A stretch of 64,000 nucleotides of DNA from Schistocephalus solidus (lineage: Eukaryota; Platyhelminthes; Cestoda; Diphyllobothriidea; Diphyllobothriidae), in assembly GCA_017591395.1 (NCBI GenBank), contig WEDG01002071.1, forward strand, positions 40,111 through 104,110. Direction: 5' to 3'. Below the pieces are notes generated by a model. The model was not told the origin of the DNA. It searched no databases and saw only the letters and a list, made by a program, of their open reading frames with translations. The position numbers and the translations under genes are program-made. Each line of letters begins with the position of its first letter. Within the stretch, counting starts at the first letter, position 1. Below are positions 1 through 10,695 of this stretch, piece after piece.

Positions 1-3000
1 CGGTTAATTAAGTAAGCAATGCGCATTTTAAAGTTTCTGGTTATACGTGCAACATACTTGGTAAATCGGTATCTGAAATACTAAAATATGGACCAAAGTC
101 ATAAAACGCGAAAACAAATTTTCGGTTTGAATAATCTATAACGTTCAGAATTGTACTAAGTAACTCAAGACATTTTACCAAAACATGCTTTTTAAGTTAC
201 TTTGTTTAAACAAATTGCACATTGTTGAGGCAGAAAATCCTCCAGATAGTCGTCCACGCTGCTATTTACCTAGAGCACATTTACATAGCAATAATCAGAA
301 TAGAAAACGTTTGTCAAAACTGCCCTCACAAATCATTAACTTCATTTTTAAAACTGCACGAGAAAAGCTGAGAAAAGACGTGAATAGATACGCCGTTTTT
401 AGAAAACCAAAATCGTTTCTTATCTAAAAATGACGAGTTACGACCCAAAACACAATATCAACAGACAATATTTTTTTGCCACACCTTAATTGCCATGTTT
501 CTGCAAATATTTTGACGTTACAGAAAGAATATCCACCGCCAGGCGACCACATGAACTGAAAAATATATTGTTAACGTCTTTGTATGAGTTATTTCCCATT
601 AAAACGTAGTTTAAAAATATAGGGGCTAAACAGTAGCCCTAAACTAAATTATTTAATATCTTCCCGGTAACATTTTAGCGCATAAGCATCCACGGACGTG
701 GACCTATAACTCATCGGATATAACGGGAGCATTTATAAAATAAAAATTGAGTTTCTTTTTTTCTGACAGAGAGATTTATTTATCATTCAGAGAAGTGGTT
801 GGTAATGCAAAATGATCCGATGTTAATTACGATTCGCTCGTGATGTTGACGGAAGACGTCAGTATTCATCTATGAAAAACCTGAAAATGATTTTTAAGAA
901 TAAGATGTTTAGAGGCTAATTTTGATGTGATTAAAAACATATCCAGCCTAATAGTTAATTTTACAAACCCATTATTTTTGACAATTTATTTTCCTGCATC
1001 ATATTGGTTCAGACCGTCATATGTAGACAAAAAAAGTTCAAGAACTCATAACTAAGGTTAAATCTTCCAACATCTATCTTATTTTAAAACTTTGGATCAA
1101 AAAAGACAATACTCTATCAACTCGAGCAATTTGTTGAGAACATGGAAGATGGCAATGTATGCACTGACACTGCAAGAGAGTTTTAATTCGCGATGGATTC
1201 CACCGCCGCCCTTATGGGAACGGATGTCTTACGAAATAGAGATTCTCCCGATATGCAGAAATGTTATTTTTATGATGGTATTTAAGAAAAACTTGTCGAA
1301 AAGATTTTCTGAACGTCTTCTTGTACTTAAAGCGGGTGGATATGCTTTAAGGATATTTCGTGGGATGTAAGTTCGCTTAGTTTGTCTCAATATTTTCATT
1401 GAAACTTATGAAGTGGTGTTTTGCTCTCAGTTTGTTATCAGGTAGATCAGGCAGTTGAATTCTTCGGATAGTTTTCGTCAACATGGGCCGAATTTAAGCA
1501 AATGCAAACCTAAGGATGTGGAAATGGCAAACCCCTTCTTGAAAACAAAACTTATTATCATCACGGTCTAGCTGATTTATTCAGTTCGAACAAAACCATG
1601 ATCATGTTCTGGAAAGTCGTTTAATGGAATAAATAGTCGAAACCAAACGCTCCTTCAGGTAAAAAATAGACGCGAAAGCACGCAAGACTGTCCTACTTTC
1701 GGTACTGACATAAGAATTCACTCATGAGGAAAGAAAAATAACTGTTCCCACCAGATCCCTTTACCGCAGGATGTTGCGTCTTACCATTTTTCCCAGCAAA
1801 TACCCATGCTAGAGGGTGGTTTCAGATGTTTCCGCAGGAGGAGGCGTGGGCTGCCATTCCTGCTGGCCTTCTCCCGGTATAGTGGTCCGCCATCTTGCAC
1901 CAAAGTATCGATCCACTGCCACACCCGGTTCTGTGAAGCACACAGGCACTTGCGTACATGAGTGACTGCGAGGGTTGATTAGGTGCGAAGCAGGTGAGCG
2001 AAGGCGTTGGTGCTTGGAAAAAATTAAGCAAAGATGCAATGCTTACGCATGATTTGAAGGGTGTGGTATCACATGGAGCAAACAGGCAGGTTTCCACTCT
2101 TACTTCATTGTGTTAGTACTTTATGAGATCTGCAAGGCAGCTGCAGACCTTGACGGAAATTAAGCCCTTCCGTATCGGCCAATTCTCGGTCTTACAGTAA
2201 TAATGATTAAGAAACTTATTAAAAGAAGGTTATATAACTGAAGACGCCAGAGTCACGTTACCCCAGTAAGAGCTTTTGGGTGATTTTCTGAGCATGTTGA
2301 TATCAGTAATCGCGTCAGCTTTTTTGAAATTTAATAGTTCAGCGATTTTATTTAATGCGTTAGGAAGTCAATTTAAACGAACCTATGGTAGCTGCGGCTA
2401 GCTCACTTAAGAACAATTTTTGCAAAGACAGCATGCTCGCTTTGTTTAAAAGTTAACTCTGGAATCAAGTGCTTCGATACCATCGCTTTCCCAAATTCGA
2501 AAGCAACCAAAGAAAATTGAAGGTTTGTCATATACCTAATACTGATATACCAGTATTATGAGTTTTCCATCTATTAAAAGTTTAAAATTTGAGAATTGGG
2601 GCAGGTAGATTGCGCTTCGAAATCCATGAAGTATCCACTGTCTGTGAAGCAGTCGTATAGGGTCCTGTTAATTTAAAGAGACCATGGAAGCTTCTTATCG
2701 GATGATTTGTCCCAGGGTTAACGTTGTTATGGAAACGGGAAAGTAGCTCCAGAAACTAGCTAATGCGCTGAAGAGGAAGAATGTCATCTTAAAATAGGGA
2801 TTCAAGTAGAACGTATTAGTGATGCTGCTCGTGAGCTGTTCGGACCGTCTGGAACACAGCAGTCAGGGCGAAACTCCTCCCGATTTATTATACCTCACCC
2901 TGATTAAATTTCCGGTCTTGCACGTAGAAATTTGGTTATATCTGGCTGTTTGGCCTTCCTTTCCGTGACGTTAGGTCAGTACTTAGCTGTGTGTTCTTAC

Positions 3001-3093
3001 TTATGTGTCCCCAGCGTAGAATACAATAAATAAAGAAGCAGTTTTGCGCAGTTCTGCTCTCAGATAGATTGATTAACAACCAAACCGCTGTAT
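1..3093. other. AT-rich non-coding stretch, no gene recognised
   Basis: The short open frames here (for example 185-427, 1092-1370, and overlapping minus-strand frames at 1809-2097) have no recognisable domain and no convincing splice context. A GC-richer patch at about 1810-2090 stands out from its AT-rich surroundings and may be an old repeat. Two overlapping AATAAA-type hexamers near 3024-3037, just before the repeat at 3094, could be the end of a decayed element, but no LTR or tail could be confirmed. Confidence 0.5.
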
Positions 3094-3210
3094 CAGTATC
3101 AGTATATTTGAGGGAGATGTATGTGAGTCACCTTTGAATTCCCTATTTGTACATGCGAGTTGTAGTATCAAAAAAATAGTATCTCGATATGTTTGCGAGG
3201 CCAATTTATA
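3094..3210 (-). mobile_element. Short dispersed element, second copy of the 122-bp insertion at 43841
   Basis: This stretch is closely similar to the reverse complement of 43841-43962, over nearly its full length, including the run CAGTATCAGTATATTTGAGG at the start and GAGGCCAAT near the end. The similarity stops at about 3210. The copy at 43841 is a clean insertion into one arm of an inverted duplication, so this sequence is a transposed unit and not chance similarity. I see no tRNA A/B boxes, no terminal inverted repeats and no open frame. The family is not recognised. Strand is assigned relative to the 43841 copy taken as plus. Confidence 0.7.
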
Positions 3211-4619
3211 TGAGCCAACTGGCTGGAATATAGTCTAAAAAGAGCAGACAGTGAAAAAAAACTCCAGTGATCTTTAGGAGATAAAAACTGTCACCCTTGG
3301 GGAGGGGGTCTAACGAGGGGCATCGCGGAGGTCACATGAATCAGCACCAAAGTGCAGAAGGTGCAGCCAGATGCTCCCTTGCTGATTGCAGAGTCCGTTG
3401 AGTGATTTCAAAGGCGTGTTCTACTTTCGAGCTAGTTGGTGTGGCGGAGAGGAAAACTAATTTGATCCATTTGTTTACAAAGATTTCTTGAGTGACTGAC
3501 TGAAGCTGCACATTTAGTGACAAACACAAGCACATTCATAATAATTATGATAATTCAAACAGGTATACAAGTTGTTAGTTCCTGCCAACTATTCAGCGTT
3601 CCAATTTTATCGACTATTCAGGGATTCAACGCCTTGAAATATATGCATATGTTTGTTTTATATTTTACCTTTGCTGCCTTATGCCCACATTGCGTGAATC
3701 GTTTCCTTTCACTACCTACGGAACATCATATCAACAACTTGGGATGCAAGTAGTGTTAACAACTGAGCCATGGTAGCATAAAACAATGTCGGTCAAGCTA
3801 AGCCACCAGGTACCTTGCCTATGAAAATCTTCAAATCAAATATCTGACGATAAATCTTTTGTCCAGTCTATGTTTCATATGAAGTTCGTAATCAACCTGT
3901 ATCACATATCAAGTGTTAAAACTAAGGTTCAGCTGTGAAATATCGTAATTGTTGTACTACAAGACGGGGAGTCATTGAATATAAAGACAAAGTAACGAGG
4001 ACCCTAGCCACAGCCAAAATGCTTGTTAGAACGAATTTGATTGCACAGAGGCGATTACGAGATTAAACGAGATTAAAAGGGTTTCATGCTTATTATGCGG
4101 GATTATTGAACTTGACTCCGAATAATTATAATAGCCGAATCCTCCATAGGGCATAGAAAAAGCTATATAAAAACGCTTATGAGAGTAAGCATACACATGT
4201 CAAACCCGGCAAGTTCATGAAGCTTACACAGCCGAGGGGGAACTTATTGTATGCGGTTCTTTACACCATTTCGAAGCAAGAATGCTCATCCTAATGATCC
4301 TAGCTATAAAACGTTATGCTGGAATGACAATGAGATTGCGAGGTCACATATCTCTAAAAAAATTATCAACAGACAGCAGAAGCCAGTAAAAATTAAATAT
4401 CTCCCAACCCGCTATCACATGACTCTGGACCTGACGGCTTGAGGATATTAATGAAGGCCGAAAAGCGAAGATCTTACAAGCTAAATTGCGATCCATTTTA
4501 CAACTCCTTGGTGTAGTTAAGGTGCCTTTACAACACACCACGCGTTAGGTGCGCTGGACCAACATAGGAAGCTAGATTAGGTCATGATGGACGTTACCCG
4601 GGATGCGCTCTAGTAAGAA
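3211..4619. other. Non-coding, no gene recognised
   Basis: AT-rich sequence with only short open frames (3341-3535 minus, 3517-3753 plus, 4251-4442 plus). None shows a domain, a signal peptide with plausible context or flanking splice sites. Confidence 0.45.
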
Positions 4620-5150
4620 ATGCCACAGAAATCTGGTGGAACGCCTAGGCACAGACTAACACTGCGCCAGTCGCCAGCACCCAGTCTGCATCAGAAAGCT
4701 GACTGGCTCGTTAATTGGATTGGGAGGGGGAAGAGAATGTGAGTTTGACTCTGAGGACTGCGGTCTCACGGCACTCAAACCTCATTCCTCGCTATAAACA
4801 ACATGATCCACCTCTAATATATCCCGGGGCGCTAAAAGCCGTGGCTTGGAAGACTACCAACTGACCTCTTTTCTCTCCGGCTGCAAGGGCTCTTTTTAAC
4901 TGCGGCCTTTATGGCACTCCCATGCCATTCGGATCCGTGCTGCCCACACCCTTTTCCGGAAATATGAAAATCTGGTTCACTATGTGCAGACCAGGCATGT
5001 GCGGCACTAGAAAACAAGCTGTTTAGCCTTGTTCGCCACCACACCCAATCCCACCTACGGTTTTCTTGACGTTGGACTCAGGCGAGTGAAGGAAGATAGA
5101 ATGCAGTAGATGCAGCGCAAGTCTACTATTGCAATACACTAATTCATGTG
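4620..5150 (-). repeat. Dispersed repeat family R1, minus-oriented copy
   Basis: The reverse complement of this stretch aligns by eye along most of its length with 18270-18800. Shared landmarks are CCATAAAGGCC, CTTCCAAGCCACGGCTTTTAGCGC, TTGTTTATAGCGAGGAA and a CTGATGC block, in the same order and with similar spacing. It is GC-richer than the surrounding DNA. No coding frame, A/B box or LTR ends were identified, so the class of element is unknown. The frame at 4832-5044 lies wholly inside the repeat and is not a gene. Confidence 0.6.
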
Positions 5151-6675
5151 CATGTCACTAGCCCTGTGACAGCCAAAGGGGGTGTTTTCCAAGCTCTTCG
5201 GTCCGTCAGCAATACAATAAATGCGTTCTGACGAGTCCTGTGTCTTTAAATTTTTACCTCCCTCCATTCCCCCCATTAACTCACAAATCTACCAACCTAG
5301 AGATTATATTTGTTTATTTTAAGAATAATAAAATAACGGTCTAGGATTCATACCAGACATATATTTCCGTTGTGACGTTACAAGAAACATGAATTGCTAA
5401 CTGAAAAATTGGAAGTGCGTTTTTAATTTAAAAGTATTACTTAGGTGGGGTTGTAATATTGATTTTCGAACTGCATAGTCCTAAGATATTTTGATTATGC
5501 CACGATTCCTGCGAAAACTGTATCCATCAAAAATGACAACTTAAATATTATCATTTAATTTCCATGCAATATATATCCAAAATTACTTTATAGGAATCAT
5601 TAGAAAATATAATTACTTGCAGATAGTTGATCGCAAAGTACATCTTATTTAAATAGTAGATGTTGACCTTAAAAAATTCAATTCTCTAATAATAAAATCT
5701 TGAACTTAGCATCGCACTTGCGTTCAGAGTTTCTACAGTACACACCACGCATTTACCATTTAAGAACAATCACATTTTCTGCATGCTTCTTATACGATAT
5801 CCTATAGAACTCATAAACTCCTACCATAAAAGTGGAGCTTACGGTAAAACCTTATAAGATACATTGATGAAAGGTTAGCTACAATAGTATTTGAAAAGAA
5901 ATTTATCGATGTTAAAAAAATCATACAATTACTACCCCTTTTTAAACGAAAACGACGCTTTTTTCTATAATATAATTTAAATTAACCGTAATTTGCTAAC
6001 AAGTAAACATAAGAAAGGATATTTTGTGCATGCGTTCCGTAAAATAACTAAAGATATATAATATCATCGAAAAGTAATGGAAATTGGCTAATATTTAAGC
6101 AGCCATTCGGCGTGTGCAGTTTTTGCAAGCTACCTGAAAGCAAAGCGTGGAAAATGCGGCATTTTGGCTTTAAGTAAACATTTTGGGGCCATGCTGAACG
6201 ATAACGAATGCTAAAACCCAATCTAAGCTTTTTTCCAATCGAAAATTCATTTCCGGATTTCGCTCAAAATTCAGGGGTGCATCATCTAGTGCAACGGAAA
6301 TTTAGATCGTTCTCCCTCTAAGTCAGTCATGCTTGTTCTCAAAATTATTGATGCTTATTGTTTTTATTTGTATATGACAGAAATAAGTGCTCATGTACTA
6401 AAAATGTACGCCTTTAAACAGTTTCCCTGGACCTATCCATATTCTGACACCTAATTGAGCAATGTAAAGGAATGCATTTTAGATGCCTCAAAATTTCTGG
6501 TATCCGATATTTTCAACTAGCTAGAGTCGCTCATACATAGAAGTTCTTGATTTGCCTAAGATTTGATAATAAAATAACTGGTAAAGTTCTGGATTCCAAT
6601 TTCCGCTGACCACGAGTCTAACTTGAGATTGCCCACTAATTTTTTAACGGGAAGCTCGTACTTATAAAGTAAGAA
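5151..6675. other. AT-rich non-coding stretch
   Basis: No open frame, RNA gene or repeat copy was recognised. A possible poly(A)-type AATAAA near 5216-5221 lies just beyond repeat R1 and might belong to a longer version of that element. Confidence 0.4.
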
Positions 6676-7059
6676 ATGCTTCATCCCATGTTTAGACCCT
6701 GGAGGAAGTTTGAAACGTGGCAGACCACTGAGACCTCATTATCCGGCGGCAACTCTTTGCGTTTAATTTCATTATTCCGATCCCCCAACATACGTAACAA
6801 ACGTCGCTTCTGCTCCTTTATTCCTCATAAACAGAAGTTAATAAGCTACTCGTATGACTTCCGAGAGCAATCTAATAAACTCGGAATGCCAAAAATCATT
6901 CCGCGATGCCTGCCAGTTCTCTTTAAAAGCCTCCAGTACTGCGCTGTTCTTCAAGCTGCCTGCGCAGAAAAAAGTCTTTCGTTTGCACCACACCCTCGTG
7001 TTAACATTTTAGGAAAATTTCCATTTGGTTGCCTTAATTTCATTGTGTGGGATGCCTGA
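6676..7059 (+). CDS. Unassigned 127-codon open frame, doubtful
   Basis: An ATG-initiated frame of 127 codons, long for AT-rich DNA, ending about 125 bp before the TATA box of the next gene. The predicted protein is basic in its first half, has several cysteines in its second half, and shows no signal peptide, transmembrane segment or domain I recognise. It could be an exon of an unseen gene, a decayed transposon frame or chance. Nothing in the flanks supports it independently. Confidence 0.15.
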   Translation: MLHPMFRPWRKFETWQTTETSLSGGNSLRLISLFRSPNIRNKRRFCSFIPHKQKLISYSYDFREQSNKLGMPKIIPRCLPVLFKSLQYCAVLQAACAEKSLSFAPHPRVNILGKFPFGCLNFIVWDA

Positions 7060-7183
7060 GCATATGTGCCTTACCTCATTTGAATAACACAACCGATGAC
7101 GCGATGCCCTCTTTGACAGCCAATCATCGCAGCCCAACAGCACAACAAGTCCAAGAGGAATTATCCGTAAATATAGGAAAACG

Positions 7184-7190
7184 TATATAA
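7184..7190 (+). promoter_or_regulatory. Candidate TATA box for the Ig-domain membrane protein gene
   Basis: TATATAA followed by a GC-containing stretch lies about 380 bp upstream of the start codon. The distance suits a short non-coding first exon joined to the acceptor at 7561. A possible donor (CGGTAAT) is visible near 7233-7239. This is inferred from motif and position only. Confidence 0.4.
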
Positions 7191-7270
7191 GCGGGTGACG
7201 CTTCGGTCCTTTTTACTTTCACCAAGGAAAAAACGGTAATCGATGTGAATCCGCATTATTCATTCCTGTT

Positions 7271-7306
7271 TCTCGCTCTCTCTCTCACTCCCTCTCTTTC
7301 TCTCTA
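7271..7306 (+). repeat. CT-rich microsatellite
   Basis: A run of CT/CTC repeats inside the proposed 5' UTR intron of the Ig-domain gene. It is a simple repeat without further features. Confidence 0.7.
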
Positions 7307-7543
7307 TTCAGCTTCTCCATTTCCCGTTGCTCAAAACCATAGTAACTAAGCCTGCTTACATAATTAACACACCGTTAGTTGTTTAACTGAAGACCACTTT
7401 AAAAAAATAACAACATGAAAAACCTTTAAAAATATTAAAAGTAAGTAACAAGTGTTTGCAATGTGCTTCCCATGAGTGGCTTCGACTAAATGTCACTCAG
7501 TAGAGTATTTAGTGGTCTAACAGTGAAATTTCAAGACAAAATA

Positions 7544-7561
7544 TTTCTTTTTCACTTGTAG
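7544..7561 (+). promoter_or_regulatory. Splice acceptor just before the start codon
   Basis: The stretch TTTCTTTTTCACTTGTAG is a strong polypyrimidine tract plus AG, ending 11 nt before the ATG at 7573. It could be the acceptor of a 5' UTR intron or a spliced-leader trans-splice site, which many flatworm genes use. The sequence alone cannot separate the two. Confidence 0.55.
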
Positions 7562-7572
7562 CCTTGACAAAA

Positions 7573-8378
7573 ATGTTCACCAAAATCGCTTTCATCAGCA
7601 TTCTCTGTTGGCTGAACGCAATGGCAGCTAAGCACCCGAATTTTCCGCAGTGGGATCAAACGCCATGGGTGGTATCAAGCGTCCCCGAGAAAATTTCCCT
7701 CTCCTGTGTGCATGAAGATTTCTACCCATTTAATTCATTAGAGTCAGCCGCTATAAAGACTGTCTGGATTCTTCCAAAGGAAACTAGCTACTTGCATCTG
7801 GCTCCGGGTAATAAAACAGAAGGCTGGAGCGCCGAACCCAAGGCCCTCGTCATTCAGAAGTCTTTCTTCAACGTTCCCAGCGCGGTCGATGGCATGTACG
7901 TCTGCGCCGTTCTCGCCAAAGTACCCAATTCAAAAGACTTATTCTCCTGGTACTATCTTCGATGGGGCGTCGGACTCTACTCCCATGTGCCTGCAATGAA
8001 TCCCGGTGGCATTGAGCGGTAAGTAATCATCTGATTTGATGGTTTCCTGAAATCGTTCGACAGTTTTTTGACTTGCTTTCTTCTCACCCTAAATCGTGAG
8101 CCTTAATGCTCGAGTGTACAGAATATTTGTGAGAAATCTTACAGCCTCCGGTTACTTTTGTGTGCTCTTCCCCCACCTCCACTGATAACAGATATACCCG
8201 ACAGTTCACGATTGCTGGTGTCGCCGTGGCAGTGTACAGTGTCCTGGCCATTGGTTTCGGTCTGACAATGTTCTTCCGTTATAAGGGCGGACCTGTTAAG
8301 GAGGAAGACGAGGAGGACTCATCAGCAGAGAGTATCCTTTCTGAAAAACACACCCAGGAGCACGTCGTGCACTTTTAA
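7573..8378 (+). CDS. Two-exon gene, single-Ig-domain type I membrane protein
   Basis: Exon 1 is 7573-8018 and exon 2 is 8192-8378. The intron (173 nt) has donor GTAAGT and an acceptor ending AACAG, and it splits an Arg codon (R149) so that both exons join in frame to 210 residues. Residues 1-19 form a hydrophobic signal peptide (MFTKIAFISILCWLNAMAA). Residues 41-113 carry an Ig-fold signature: Cys45 in SLSC, Trp65 in VWIL, and DGMYVC ending at Cys111, with a glycosylation sequon N80-K-T. Residues 154-177 are a transmembrane helix followed by RYK and an acidic tail rich in Glu/Asp/Ser. The first ATG of the frame is at 7573; an upstream TTG is not a likely start. The expected role is a cell-surface or tegument membrane protein, perhaps in adhesion or ligand binding. 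No specific family was recognised. C-FYP after Cys45 resembles C1-set domains, which I take as coincidence. Confidence 0.85.
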
Positions 8379-8555
8379 TTACTACACTCGTAGTCTAGCA
8401 CTTTTGAACTGCCTCTGATCTTACCAACCATGTTTTGGCATTTAACTTCCTCGACCACCTGTCCGTAAAATGTACTTTTCGTTTTGACAATATTAATTGT
8501 ATTTATCTGTCATGTCGCAGATTTTCCTCTGCAGGAATTTTATAAAAATATTGTC

Positions 8556-8561
8556 ATTAAA
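8556..8561 (+). terminator. Poly(A) signal of the Ig-domain gene
   Basis: ATTAAA lies about 178 nt after the stop codon within an AT-rich 3' UTR. An earlier AT-rich block (TATAAAAATATTG) is not a hexamer match. Assignment rests on motif and distance. Confidence 0.5.
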
Positions 8562-8761
8562 TATTTTTCTGAATCAAAGGCTTATTGCTGACTTTTGGGT
8601 CTTTTAAAGGCGAATTCCCACTTTCAGTCTTTAATTAGAATCATTAGGACATATTATATTGAAGGGGGAAGGGGTAAGGTGATCGTTTGGGCTATTTTTG
8701 AATGTGTTGAATGTACATTTAACTGTCGAATTTTTGAGTTTAATTGACAAAGACAAGGGAA

Positions 8762-8890
8762 ATTTGAATGACACTTTCTAGTCAATTAGTCTTCATCAGC
8801 CAGCCGCACCCAAACCTTCGGTTTCGCAACTCCTGAGGCTCGAACATGTGACCTATTGCTTAGAAGTCCAAAACTCTAACTATTGACTTA
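8762..8890 (-). mobile_element. tRNA-derived SINE copy
   Basis: Read on the minus strand it shows a degenerate tRNA-like B box (TGTTCGAGCCT), then the family body GGGTGCGGCTGGCTGATGA and the tail resembling GACTAGAAAGTGTCATTC. The same order is seen in the copies at 45660, 48305, 52135 and in the tandem array at 13.7 kb. Confidence 0.6.
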
Positions 8891-10589
8891 TGGGTTCTTT
8901 GTCTTTTGGTTGCGATTGGGTATAGTAACGAGGATAGAGGGAGGCTGACTGATCGCATTACGGAATGAGTGTGTCCTGAAACGCAATCTGGGAGCACCCC
9001 TCGACCGGCGACATTATTTAAAATGAAGAAAGTTCTATGCGTGAATACAAAAATAAATGGGTTATTTTCTCCCGCTGCAAGAAAGGATTAAGAGCATTAG
9101 ACAAGCTTGTTCCATCCAACCAGCCGAAAGTAAACTTCCATCCCAAGGACTCAAAACACAAAGCTACAGGATATAAATCCATTCCCAATGCGGTAGCCAC
9201 CAGTTGCCCTCTGTTTGTATTACTGATCCTCTATCAAAAAGACATCAGCACATATACCTGGTACACTTATTCAAACCAAAAGTTGATTCCTAGGGTGCCT
9301 AATACAAATAGCAGCGTTTAGCTGATTGGGTTTATTGTAATCTGCCATATTGAAAAGCAGTTCCAACTGATTACCATCAGAGACTGGTAGCTCCACTGTG
9401 GGACTCGCATTTTAAGGTATCTGGTTTGAATGCACCCTTTAGCCGATCTAATAGGTCACCAGGATGGGCTTTGGATGGTGGCTTTTGCCTGTGTCTATTC
9501 AATCACGCCATGTCCAAGTACCTGACAAAAAAACGCTCACTGATCACTCTACGTTAGACAAGAAAACCCATAGGCTGAACAATGAAGGGAAAAAGCTTTG
9601 AAGATGTTGAAAGGTGACACTTAGTTAGCTATCCGATCAGTGAACGGGGACTTTTCCACCTTGACTGAATGGCCGATTGAGGGACCGTGAGTCACCCACG
9701 CATGGTGACATCATTGTGTAAATAGTATAGAAACTTGCACACGACAATGAAAGGGTAAGGTTATCACTGACAAAAAAATATGCGTGGAGAGGCTCAATGA
9801 GGTGGTTTTGACACGGTCTTGTCGTCCTCTGAATATTCCTAAGTTGATTTCTTCCTTCAATCAATTTTAGCGCTCTGTGGGACACCTACGCATGACCTTA
9901 ACCCTTGCCTCTTCATAAACCTGATGCTCGTGCCTTCAGTCTCATAAACTACGATACGCTCAGCCTAGCCATGCTCAAACCCATTCAGGAGTGCCATAAA
10001 TAAGCCGGGCGACATCTTCTGCCGTCTTACGTTTAAACCTCAAAGGTTGCCATTTGAAACGTCACATGACGAGTCTTATGAACAATGCGTTGAAAATGCT
10101 GACCACCCCCTTTAGCTTAGGGAGTCGTGGAACTCTCTCAGACCTAGCTATTTCTTCAGGAGAGTCACATTAATTTAACGTAAGAGCACGTTCATGGGTT
10201 CACCTACATCTGGGTTGGGTTGTACTGCGAAATCTGCAGGAACATGTGCTTAGGGCATACACCGGTAACTTTCTGACAGGCTTGTCGAGAGCACATTTCT
10301 CATCGCCCTGAGGGACAGGATCAAGAAATGTAAGGTTAAACTTGAATGGGTCCTCCCTGACATACAGTTCACAGCAGAGTAGGGACAGAATGGCCAACAC
10401 GGACTCCGCAATATCTTCGTCTGCTGCCAACACGACAATCAGCCCTTTTCAATCGTTTGCATAAGATTAATTAACACACTGCAGATCCTCAACTTTAATA
10501 TAAAAAGGGTAACTATAAATTATGGTCCTCTAAACAGGACATTAGAACAGCAACCGCCTGCTATGCAGTCCGCTAAATTCCTGGGAAAT
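8891..10589. other. Non-coding, no gene recognised
   Basis: Only short uninformative open frames on both strands (9018-9321, 9637-9885, 10200-10438). No domain, RNA gene or repeat copy identified. Confidence 0.4.
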
Positions 10590-10695
10590 TAGGCATAGGT
10601 TTGAGGTTAAGATTAGGCTTATGCTAAGAGGTAGGTTTACAGTTAGTGTTAACTATAGATTTAGGATTAGGAGTAAGGCTACTGTTTAGGTTTGT
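10590..10695 (+). repeat. Degenerate telomere-like (TTAGGG-type) tract
   Basis: Spaced units such as TTAGGCT, GGTAGGTTTA, TTAGGATTAGGAG and TTTAGGTTTG form an irregular run of TTAGG/TTTAGG-like words on the plus strand. Flatworm telomeres use TTAGGG, so this is consistent with an old interstitial telomeric sequence, but it is too degenerate to be certain. Similar tracts occur in both arms of the inverted duplication. Confidence 0.45.
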
